In this document: piece after piece, positions 1-8,395 of the stretch
Position numbering within the stretch: position 1 is the first letter of the stretch
How the letters are laid out: each line of letters opens with the position of its first letter
Assembly (NCBI RefSeq): GCF_027533645.1
Contig: NZ_JAQAGY010000002.1
Span: 372,001 to 436,000 of the forward strand
DNA length: 64,000 bases
Direction of reading: 5' to 3'
Origin: Paenibacillus caseinilyticus
GTDB taxonomy: Bacteria > Bacillota > Bacilli > Paenibacillales > NBRC-103111
Made by a program: the position numbers and the translations under genes
The notes under the pieces: generated by a model
Told to the model about the DNA's origin: nothing
Databases searched by the model: none
The model's input: only the letters and a program-made list of their open reading frames with translations

Positions 1-46
1 CTTCAAATAGGATCTTATAACAGCATTTTACAACAAATCACGGAAC

Positions 47-84
47 AGAACAAGTGTTCTCTATTATTTTTTTTGTGATATAAT
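47..84 (+). promoter_or_regulatory. addBA promoter with LexA/SOS-type operator
   Basis: GAAC-AAGT-GTTC at 48-59 is a perfect inverted repeat matching the Gram-positive LexA (DinR) box core GAAC-N4-GTTC; only the outer C residues of the longer consensus are missing. An extended -10 (TGA-TATAAT, 76-84) lies 16 bases downstream, so the box sits over the -35 position, where a repressor would block polymerase. The remaining bases up to 335 are a leader of about 240 nt with a short GAGCC repeat near 178-193 and a GCCC-TCCT/AGGA-CGGGC hairpin near 263-285. I see no gene in 1-335. Confidence 0.6.
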
Positions 85-335
85 CATAGTGGTTCCAATA
101 CTCCCCTTATGCCGATAGGGTGTAGATTTGATAGAATAGAAGGATAAACGTTCGGAGCGGCAGCCTGGCATACAGAACCGAGCCGAGCCGAGCGATGATA
201 AGCAGGGCGGCAACCGTACGGCGCAAGACCGTGACGGAGCCAGCCCATATTCATACCAACAAGCCCTCCTTTTGGCAGGACGGGCATTCCAATACAGCTT
301 AGCCTGCGGGCAAAAAGCGGCAGCGAGGTGCAGGA

Positions 336-3300
336 ATGGCATATCGGTTCGTGATCGGGAGAGCCGGAAGCGGCAAGACGACGTATTGCTTGGAAGAAAT
401 CAGGCAGAGGCTGGAGGAAAAGCCGGACGGACCTCCGGTGATTTGGCTCGTGCCGGAGCAAGCGACGTTTCAAACGGAGTATGCGCTGGTGAACGGACCG
501 GGGCTCGGCGGCACGATGAGGGCGCAGGTGCTGAGCTTCCGCCGTTTGGCTTGGCGGGTCATGCAGGAAGTGGGGGGCACGGCACGCCTGCCGATCGACG
601 AGATCGGGAAGAAGCTGCTGCTGCACCGTATATTACATAGAGGGAAGGACCGTCTGCGGAGGTTTCACGCTTCGGCGGACCAGATGGGATTCATCGATAA
701 CCTCAGCGAGATTCTCAGTGAGTTCAAGCGGTACTGCGTGGCTCCGGAGGATCTTCAGAACTACTATACACAGCGGTTCGGTGGCGGGCTTGGCGGCGGG
801 TCGCTGGAGGACAAGCTGCACGACCTGCAGGTGGTCTATCACGAATTCGAGACGGAACTGTCCAAGCTCTATCTGGATGGCGAAGATTACTTGACGCTGC
901 TTGCCCGGCAGCTGCCTGAGTCCGCTTATGTGAACGGCGCAGAAGTATGGGTCGACGGTTTTCACGGCTTCACGCCGCAGGAGCTTGCGGTTCTGGTGAA
1001 GCTGGGGGAGCGGGCCGGCTCGGTGAAGATCACGCTCTGTCTCCACCGTCCGTACATGCCCGGCGAGCCGCTGAACGAGCTGGAGCTCTTCCACCTGCCG
1101 GCACGCACTATGCAGAAGCTGCAGGAGGGGCTGAGGGAGGCTCAGGTTCCTGTACTGGACCCTGTTGTGCTGCCGGCAGCTCCTCCCATTCGTTTTGCGC
1201 AGCAGCCCATATTGGCTTACCTGGAGTCGCACTGGGGAGACCGCGTCAAGCAGCCTTGCCCCGTCGTTCCGCTGGAGCGCGCCGGCTCGCCGGTCCGCAT
1301 CACCCAGGCAGCCGGCCGGAGAGCCGAAGTGGAAGGAGCCGCACGGGATATTATCGCTCTCGTCCGGGATAAGGGGTTGAGATGGAGGGACATCTCAGTT
1401 TCTCTTCGCGACGTAGAGTCGTATTGCGACCTCATCAAGGCGACGTTCGAGGATTACGGCATCCCGCATTTCTTCGACAGCAAAAGATCCATCCTGCATC
1501 ACCCATTGGTCGAGCTTATCCGCTCCTCGCTGGAAGCCTGCGGCAACCACTGGAAGTATGATGCGGTGTTCCGGAGCATCAAGACAGGCTTCTTCCTGCC
1601 GCTGCCGGGCGCGGATACGGATCCGGAGACCGGGATCAGGATCGACCGCCATGCGATGGATCACCTGGAGAATTATGTGCTTGCCTTCGGTATTCAAGGC
1701 AGCCGGTGGACCGAGGACAAGGACTGGACTTACTCGTACCGGACCACTCTCGAAGACGAAGGCGAAGCGCGGGCGGCGGACGAAGCGTTCCTGAATCGGA
1801 TCAATGCCTGCCGCAGACTGGTGGCGGCTCCGCTGGGCGAATTATACAAGAAACAGAAGGGCAGGAGGGAAACGGTCCGGGAGCGCGTGGAGACCTTATA
1901 CGGTTTTCTCGTGAGGCTGGGTGTACCGGAGCGTCTCGAGTATTGGAGCCAGAAGGCGCTGAAGGACGGGGAACCGGAAACCGCGCGCCTGCACGGACAA
2001 GTGTGGGAGCGGGTTATGGACGTGCTCGATCAGCTTGTAGAGCTTATGGGACACGAGACGGTCACGTTGGAGCTGTTCACGGATCTGCTCGAGACGGGCC
2101 TGGAGAGCATCCGGCTCGGCCTCGTGCCGCCCACGCTCGATCAGGTGCTGGTCGGCAGCATGGATCGCACACGTTCCGGGAAGATCAAACATACGTTCGT
2201 GATCGGGGCTTCGGAGGGTGTCATGCCCGCCAAGCTGCCGGACAAAGGACTGCTGACGGAAGCGGAGCGGGAGCTCTTGGCCCAAAGCGGGCTCGAAACC
2301 GCCGACAGCGGCCGCAGAAGGCTGCTCGACGAATCGTTCCTCATGTACTATGCCTTCTGTACGCCGAGCGAGGGGCTGTGGATTTCCTATCCTCTCGCGG
2401 ACGAAGAAGGCAAAACCCTGCTGCCTTCCGATGTCATCCGCCAGCTCAAACGGCTGTTCCCCTATGTCAAAGAGCGGCTGCTGCTCCACGACCCGGAAGC
2501 GGAAGGCCATCCGGGCGAGCACCTGGAATATGTGTCACGGCCGGGCCAAGCGTTCTCACTCCTGTCGGTGCAGCTTAGGCAGTGGCTGCGCGGGGCTCCG
2601 ATGAACGTCATATGGTGGTCGGTGTACAACTGGTTCACGCGGCTGCCTGAGCACGACAAGGCCAAGGAGCTGTCGCGGATGGTGGGTGCGCTCCGGTATA
2701 CGGGAGGCGCGCAGCCCCTGTCGCCGGAGACGAGCCGGCTGCTGTACGGGGACCTTATCCAGACGAGCGTGTCGCGTATGGAACGCTTCGTGGCCTGCCC
2801 GTTCTCCCAGTTCTCCTCCCACGGGCTGAGACTCAAGGAGAGGCGGATCTTCCGCCTGGAGGCGCCGGATGTGGGGCAGCTCTTCCACGCCGCCCTCAGC
2901 CAGTTTGTAGAGCAGGCAGAGCGGGAGCAGATGGATTGGCATGAGCTGACGGCGCAGGAATCCGCCCGGCGGGCGGCAGCGGTGATCGATGCGCTGGCCC
3001 CGAGACTCCAGGGGGAGATCCTTCTGAGCTCGGAGCGGTACTTGTATATTGCGCGTAAGCTGAAGCAGGTGGTCGGACGGGCCGCCCTGATGCTCGGCGA
3101 ACATGCCAAGCGGGGCCAGTTCCGGCCGATCGGCCTCGAGGTCGGCTTCGGCAGCGGGCAGCAGATTCCGCCGCTCGAGTATACGCTGCCGAACGGCGTG
3201 CAGATGGAACTGCGCGGACGGATCGACCGGATCGACCGGGCGGATACCGACAAAGGGACGCTGCTGCGGGTCATCGACTACAAATCGAGCGCGAAGACAC

Positions 3301-4085
3301 TGAACATGGCGGAAGTGTACTATGGGCTGTCCCTGCAGATGCTGACATACCTGGATGTCATCCTGACCCATGCTCCAATCTGGCTCGGGAAGGAAGCGGA
3401 GCCGGCAGGCGTGCTCTACTTCCATGTGCATAACCCGCTGCTGAATGTGAAGAACGGCCTGACGGTGGAGCAGATCGACAAGGAGCTCAAGAAGCGGTTC
3501 AAAATGCGGGGCCTCCTCAAAGCGGATCCGGAAGTCATCACGCTGATGGATAACCACCTGGCCGGCTCAAGCGGGCATTCGGAACTGCTGCCGGCGGCGC
3601 TCAAGGCAGACGGGTCGTTCTATAAGAACTCGTCCGTCGCCTCGGATGCCGAGTGGGACACGGTGCGGGAGCACGTACGCAACACCATCCGGGAGATCGG
3701 TACTTCGATGACGGACGGCGAGATCGGCGTTCATCCGTACCGGATGGGCAACCATGTGGCTTGCAGCGGCTGCTCCTTCCGGCCGGTGTGCCAGTTCGAC
3801 CCTCAGCTCGAAGACAACGAATACCGGATCCTGTCCCCGATGGGCAAGGAGATGGCCTGGGAGCTCATGGCGAAGAAGAACCGGCGTGCGGACGAAGCCA
3901 GGCGCAAGGGCTCGTTCCGGGGAGCGGCAGCCGGCCGGAGCAAACCGGCGGCAGGCGGGTATGACCCGCAGGAAGCGAAGGGCCGGCAGCTCTCCTTCCC
4001 ACTGGAAGAAGCTGCTGAGGATGCGGAAGAAGGGCTGCCGGAGATCGGAGACGGCAGTACGGGGGATGGAGGCGCTGAAGCGTGA
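336..4085 (+). CDS. addB: ATP-dependent helicase/deoxyribonuclease subunit B
   Basis: AddB is the inactive-helicase, nuclease-bearing partner of AddA in the RecBCD-like complex that resects double-strand breaks up to Chi. The 1249-residue protein has a Walker A motif GRAGSGKT (8-15), a RecB-family nuclease motif VIDYKSS (D981, K983), and four cysteines, C821, C1143, C1146 and C1152, in the C-x321-C-x2-C-x5-C spacing that holds the AddB 4Fe-4S cluster. The ATG at 336 follows GAGGTG by a short gap. The last codons overlap the addA start (GTGA), so the two are translationally coupled. It is somewhat longer than B. subtilis AddB (about 1166), largely because of a Gly/Arg/acidic tail after the cluster. 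Confidence 0.97.
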   Translation: MAYRFVIGRAGSGKTTYCLEEIRQRLEEKPDGPPVIWLVPEQATFQTEYALVNGPGLGGTMRAQVLSFRRLAWRVMQEVGGTARLPIDEIGKKLLLHRILHRGKDRLRRFHASADQMGFIDNLSEILSEFKRYCVAPEDLQNYYTQRFGGGLGGGSLEDKLHDLQVVYHEFETELSKLYLDGEDYLTLLARQLPESAYVNGAEVWVDGFHGFTPQELAVLVKLGERAGSVKITLCLHRPYMPGEPLNELELFHLPARTMQKLQEGLREAQVPVLDPVVLPAAPPIRFAQQPILAYLESHWGDRVKQPCPVVPLERAGSPVRITQAAGRRAEVEGAARDIIALVRDKGLRWRDISVSLRDVESYCDLIKATFEDYGIPHFFDSKRSILHHPLVELIRSSLEACGNHWKYDAVFRSIKTGFFLPLPGADTDPETGIRIDRHAMDHLENYVLAFGIQGSRWTEDKDWTYSYRTTLEDEGEARAADEAFLNRINACRRLVAAPLGELYKKQKGRRETVRERVETLYGFLVRLGVPERLEYWSQKALKDGEPETARLHGQVWERVMDVLDQLVELMGHETVTLELFTDLLETGLESIRLGLVPPTLDQVLVGSMDRTRSGKIKHTFVIGASEGVMPAKLPDKGLLTEAERELLAQSGLETADSGRRRLLDESFLMYYAFCTPSEGLWISYPLADEEGKTLLPSDVIRQLKRLFPYVKERLLLHDPEAEGHPGEHLEYVSRPGQAFSLLSVQLRQWLRGAPMNVIWWSVYNWFTRLPEHDKAKELSRMVGALRYTGGAQPLSPETSRLLYGDLIQTSVSRMERFVACPFSQFSSHGLRLKERRIFRLEAPDVGQLFHAALSQFVEQAEREQMDWHELTAQESARRAAAVIDALAPRLQGEILLSSERYLYIARKLKQVVGRAALMLGEHAKRGQFRPIGLEVGFGSGQQIPPLEYTLPNGVQMELRGRIDRIDRADTDKGTLLRVIDYKSSAKTLNMAEVYYGLSLQMLTYLDVILTHAPIWLGKEAEPAGVLYFHVHNPLLNVKNGLTVEQIDKELKKRFKMRGLLKADPEVITLMDNHLAGSSGHSELLPAALKADGSFYKNSSVASDAEWDTVREHVRNTIREIGTSMTDGEIGVHPYRMGNHVACSGCSFRPVCQFDPQLEDNEYRILSPMGKEMAWELMAKKNRRADEARRKGSFRGAAAGRSKPAAGGYDPQEAKGRQLSFPLEEAAEDAEEGLPEIGDGSTGDGGAEA

Positions 4086-7000
4086 GTATTCACTATATAC
4101 CTAAGCCGGAAGGCAGCACATGGACCGACGACCAGTGGAACGCGATCGCGGTCCGCGGGCATTCGATGCTGGTCGCGGCAGCAGCGGGATCCGGCAAGAC
4201 AGCGGTGCTCGTCGAGCGGATTATCCGCCGGATCGCTGATGAGTCGGACCCGGTCGACGTCGACCGGCTGCTCGTGGCGACGTTCACGAAGGCGGCGGCC
4301 GCCGAGATGCGGCACCGGATTGCCGAGGCGCTGGAGAAGGCGCTGAACGCGAACCCCGAATCGGAGCATCTGCGCAAGCAGCTCGCGCTGATTCCGAGGG
4401 CGTCGATCACGACGCTGCATTCCTTCTGTATGGAAGTCATACAGCGGCACTATCAGCGTGTGGGGCTTGATCCGGGCTTCCGGATCGCGAACGAGACGGA
4501 GACGGCGCTGATGCGTCAAGATCTGCTCGAAGACCTGCTCGAGGAGAAATACGGAGCTTCGCCGGAGGACGATCCGTTCTGGCTCCTGGCGGATTCCTTC
4601 AGCGGAGACAAGAGCGACGATGCATTGTTCAAGCTCATCCAGCGGCTCTACGACGATTCGCGGAGTCATCCATGGCCTGAGGATTGGCTGCAGGACTGCG
4701 CTGCAATGTTCACAAGCGCAGAGCTTACGGAAGAGAACCCATGGGTGTCCAGTCTGAAGGCTTACCTGCGCGTGGAGCTGCAGGGGGCGCAGGCGCTGCT
4801 GGAGGAGGCCGAAGAGACGGCGATGCTGCCGTCGGGACCGGATCCGTATCTTGCCAATCTGCAGGACGACCTGGCCGTAGTCCGGGGTCTTCGCGGGAAG
4901 GCGGAGGCCTCGTCTTGGGCAGAGCTGTATGAGGCGTTTCAGATGGCGTCTTTTGGCAAGCTCAAGGCCTGCAAAGGCGACGGCTACGACAAGGAACTCC
5001 AGGAGCGCGTGAAGGAGCTTCGCGGGGAAGCGAAGGACCGAATCGCCGATCTGAAGGAAGAGTTGTTCTCCCGTACGCCGGAACAGTACGCCGCCGAGCT
5101 GCGGACCGTGGCTCCGCTGATGAAGCTGCTGGTGGACGTGGTGCTGGAGTTCGGCGGGCGGTTCCGCAAGGCGAAGCTGGCCAAAGGGCTTGTCGATTTT
5201 GCCGATCTCGAGCACTATTGTCTGCGCATCCTGTGCGGCGAAGGAGCTGGTCCCGGCGGATTGACGCCTTCGGCTGCCGCTCTGGAATACAGGGAGCAGT
5301 TCGTGGAAGTGCTCCTCGACGAGTACCAGGACACGAACCGGGTGCAGGAGGCGATCGTCGAACTGATTGCACGCGAGACCCCGGGCAACCGGTTCATGGT
5401 CGGAGACGTGAAGCAGAGCATCTACCGCTTCCGTCTGGCGGAGCCCGGCTTGTTCCAGGAGAAGTACAAGAGCTACCTGCTGGACGGCACGCAGCCCGGA
5501 CAGCGGATTGACCTCGCCCGCAACTTCCGCAGCCGCCGTCAGGTGGTGGACGGAACGAATTACATTTTCCGCCAGCTGATGAGCGAAGGGGTCGGAGAGA
5601 TCGATTACGACGAGCGGGCGGAGCTGGCCTATGGGGCAGGATATCCGGATCCCGCGCCGGGCAGCGAAGATTTCTCAGCGGATCTGGTGCTCATCGACCG
5701 GTCCGCGGGCGAGAGTGCTGGTGATGCCGGGGGAGACGAAGCGGAACGACCGGGCAAAGAAGAAGGCGCCGCCGCCGATGATCTCGCGGCTGAGGCGGCA
5801 GAGCTGGAAGCGGTCCAGCTCGAAGCCCGGTACATCGCGCAGCGGATCCGTCACATGATGGCTATGGACGGCGGTAAGAAACTGCAGGTGTATGATAAGG
5901 GCAGCCAAGGCACCCGCGACGTCGCTTTCCGCGATATCGTTATCCTGCTGCGTGCCACGCAGCAGTGGGGGCCGGTGCTTATCGAGGAGCTCAGGGGACT
6001 CGGTATTCCCGCTTATGCCGAACTGAATACAGGCTACTTTACGGCGGTCGAAGTGCAGATGCTCCTCTCCCTCCTGCAGATCATCGACAACCCGTATCAG
6101 GACATTCCACTCGCGTCGGTGCTCCGTTCGCCGATCGCAGGGCTTGAGGACGAAGAACTGGCCCATATCCGGATCTGCCGTCCTCACGGATCCTTCTACG
6201 ATGCGGTGCGGGCTTATGCGAGGCAGGAGACTCTGGATGCAGAGGGGGCGGCGAAGCCTGCTGCTGATGAAGAGGCAGCGGGGACAACTGGCATACCGCC
6301 GGCAGGCGAATCTGTCGTCGGCGCTTCCGGCAGCCTCCTGTCTGCTGCAGCATCGGAAAGCGGGGAGGACGCACCGTATCCGGCTTCCGCTTCGGATTCG
6401 AAGCGTTTGGACTCGGCCCGCTCGGATCTGACCCGTTCGGATTCGGAGACTCCCCTTCCTACTCGTTTGGATTTCAATGAAGAGCCTCCCTGCGAGCAGG
6501 ACGGCGGATTTGCCCGCAGGGAGGAACTGCAGGCGAAGCTGTTGCACTTCCTGGGCCGGCTGCGTACCTGGAGAGCCTTTGCGCAGCAGGGCTCCGTAGC
6601 GGATCTCATCTGGCGGATCTACCGGGAGACGAAGGTTCTCGATTTTGTCGGGGGCCTTCCCGGAGGCGGGCAGCGCCAGGCGAACCTGCGAGCGCTCTAT
6701 GACCGCGCCAGACAGTACGAGAACACCTCGTTCCGCGGGCTGTTCCGTTTTCTGCGGTTCATCGAGCGGATGCAGCGCAGCGGGGGAGACCTAGGAGCGG
6801 CGCGTGCGCTCGGCGAGCAGGAAGACGTCGTGCGGATCATGACGATCCACAAGAGCAAAGGGCTGGAGTTCCCTGTCGTCTTCGTGGCCGGTCTGAACAA
6901 AGGCTTCAACCGCCGCGACCTTACCGACCCGTTCCTCCTCCATAAGGAGCTGGGCTTCGGGCCGAAGCTGACGGATACGGAGCACCGGGTGAGCTATCCG

Positions 7001-8254
7001 ACCTTGCCTTGGCTTGCCATCAAGCGCAAGATCGGGATGGAGATGCTCGCCGAAGAGATGCGCGTCCTCTACGTAGCCCTGACCCGGGCCCGGGAGAAGC
7101 TGATCCTGGTGGCCTCGGTCCGTTCGGCGGAGAAGCTGGCGAAGTCGTGGACCCGGTTCGTGAGGCACAAGGACGCTCGGCTGCCCGACGACGCATTGGC
7201 CAAAGCGCGGAACTACCTCGACTGGGTCGGCCCGGCCGTTATCCGGCATCCCGATGCGGAGATGCTTCGTGCGGCGGCGGATACCGACTTTGAACACCGC
7301 CCGTTCCTGGATGGCGAATCGTCCAGATGGAATGTGCGGCTGATCCGCGGAGACTTGTTCGCGGGCATGGCCCAAGCGGCGGCGGGGGAAGCGGACTTCA
7401 GCGAGGAGCGATGGGAACAGGTGCAGCGCTACGAACCGGTCGAAGGTACGGAGCGTTACGAAGCCGAGGTATGGCGCCGGCTGGATTGGACGTATCCGGG
7501 CGCCGGTGCGTCCCAAGTATTGTCGAAGACGTCGGTAACGGAACTCAAGCGGCTCTCCGAGCACCACAAGCTGCTCGAAACGCTGTCGGAGGAGCCTTCG
7601 CCCACGCTATGGGGGGAGGCGGACGGCAGGCAGGGGACGATCGCGGCCGGCGAGCTTGCGGAGTCCGGTACGGGCCCGGGATATTACCGCCCGGTTATTG
7701 TACGCAGGCCCCGCTTTCTGGAGCAGGAGCAGAGCAATGCGGCGGAGCGCGGCACCGTCTTCCATTCGGTGATGCAGCAGATCCCGCTGAAGCCGGCTCC
7801 CACGGAGGAACAGATCAGGGAAACGTTGGCCGCGATGGTAGCCCGGGAGCTGTTGACGCCGGCACAGATGGATATGGTGGATCCGGCCGTGATTCTCTCG
7901 TTCTTCGGGAGCGTGCTGGGTGCTCGGCTCCAGCAGGCCGTGCGCATTCACCGCGAGGTGCCGTTCAGCTGCGCCATGCGGGCTGCCGACGTCAATCCTT
8001 CGGTAGAAGATCTTCCGGAGGACGAGACGGTGATGCTGCAGGGGGTTATCGACTGCCTGATCGATGAAGGCGACGGGCTGGTGCTGCTCGATTATAAGAC
8101 CGACCGGCTCAAGGGCGGCTCGCCGCAGGCGGCTGCCGGCAGGTACAAGATGCAGCTCGAGCTGTATGCACGGGCCGTGGAGAAGATCTGGAAGCGGCCG
8201 GTGACGGCCAAATATATTTTTCTGTTCGACGGGGCTCATATCGTGGAATTATAG
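4082..8254 (+). CDS. addA: ATP-dependent helicase/nuclease subunit A
   Basis: UvrD-like SF1A helicase and nuclease subunit of AddAB, acting on double-strand DNA ends. Motifs in order: Walker A GSGKT (36-40), Walker B with DEYQDTN, GDVKQSIYRFR, TIHKSKGLEFPVV, VALTRAREKL, and the C-terminal nuclease motif LLDYKTDR (D1337, K1339). The start is GTG at 4082, inside the addB stop codon, with GGAGG upstream. At 1390 residues it is about 160 longer than B. subtilis AddA. The extra length is mostly low-complexity Ala/Glu/Ser/Asp sequence at roughly residues 539-575 and 718-806. A 9-bp hairpin with a one-base bulge (8256-8299) follows the gene but has no T tract. Confidence 0.97.
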   Translation: MSIHYIPKPEGSTWTDDQWNAIAVRGHSMLVAAAAGSGKTAVLVERIIRRIADESDPVDVDRLLVATFTKAAAAEMRHRIAEALEKALNANPESEHLRKQLALIPRASITTLHSFCMEVIQRHYQRVGLDPGFRIANETETALMRQDLLEDLLEEKYGASPEDDPFWLLADSFSGDKSDDALFKLIQRLYDDSRSHPWPEDWLQDCAAMFTSAELTEENPWVSSLKAYLRVELQGAQALLEEAEETAMLPSGPDPYLANLQDDLAVVRGLRGKAEASSWAELYEAFQMASFGKLKACKGDGYDKELQERVKELRGEAKDRIADLKEELFSRTPEQYAAELRTVAPLMKLLVDVVLEFGGRFRKAKLAKGLVDFADLEHYCLRILCGEGAGPGGLTPSAAALEYREQFVEVLLDEYQDTNRVQEAIVELIARETPGNRFMVGDVKQSIYRFRLAEPGLFQEKYKSYLLDGTQPGQRIDLARNFRSRRQVVDGTNYIFRQLMSEGVGEIDYDERAELAYGAGYPDPAPGSEDFSADLVLIDRSAGESAGDAGGDEAERPGKEEGAAADDLAAEAAELEAVQLEARYIAQRIRHMMAMDGGKKLQVYDKGSQGTRDVAFRDIVILLRATQQWGPVLIEELRGLGIPAYAELNTGYFTAVEVQMLLSLLQIIDNPYQDIPLASVLRSPIAGLEDEELAHIRICRPHGSFYDAVRAYARQETLDAEGAAKPAADEEAAGTTGIPPAGESVVGASGSLLSAAASESGEDAPYPASASDSKRLDSARSDLTRSDSETPLPTRLDFNEEPPCEQDGGFARREELQAKLLHFLGRLRTWRAFAQQGSVADLIWRIYRETKVLDFVGGLPGGGQRQANLRALYDRARQYENTSFRGLFRFLRFIERMQRSGGDLGAARALGEQEDVVRIMTIHKSKGLEFPVVFVAGLNKGFNRRDLTDPFLLHKELGFGPKLTDTEHRVSYPTLPWLAIKRKIGMEMLAEEMRVLYVALTRAREKLILVASVRSAEKLAKSWTRFVRHKDARLPDDALAKARNYLDWVGPAVIRHPDAEMLRAAADTDFEHRPFLDGESSRWNVRLIRGDLFAGMAQAAAGEADFSEERWEQVQRYEPVEGTERYEAEVWRRLDWTYPGAGASQVLSKTSVTELKRLSEHHKLLETLSEEPSPTLWGEADGRQGTIAAGELAESGTGPGYYRPVIVRRPRFLEQEQSNAAERGTVFHSVMQQIPLKPAPTEEQIRETLAAMVARELLTPAQMDMVDPAVILSFFGSVLGARLQQAVRIHREVPFSCAMRAADVNPSVEDLPEDETVMLQGVIDCLIDEGDGLVLLDYKTDRLKGGSPQAAAGRYKMQLELYARAVEKIWKRPVTAKYIFLFDGAHIVEL

Positions 8255-8395
8255 GGCTTGCCGTCCCGCTGCGCCCGGGTACAAGGGGCAGACGCAAGCT
8301 GGGAACCATGTAAAGGAAATGGCATAAGCCTATCTCCTCCCGCATAGCTGTTGTATACTAGAGAGACAACAAGCACTTACGGGAGGGGACAAGGT

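Noticed and set aside
84-626. Minus-strand frame of 180 codons at the window start
   Set aside because: Runs antisense through the addB start, Arg/Pro-rich as expected for a shadow of GC-rich coding sequence.
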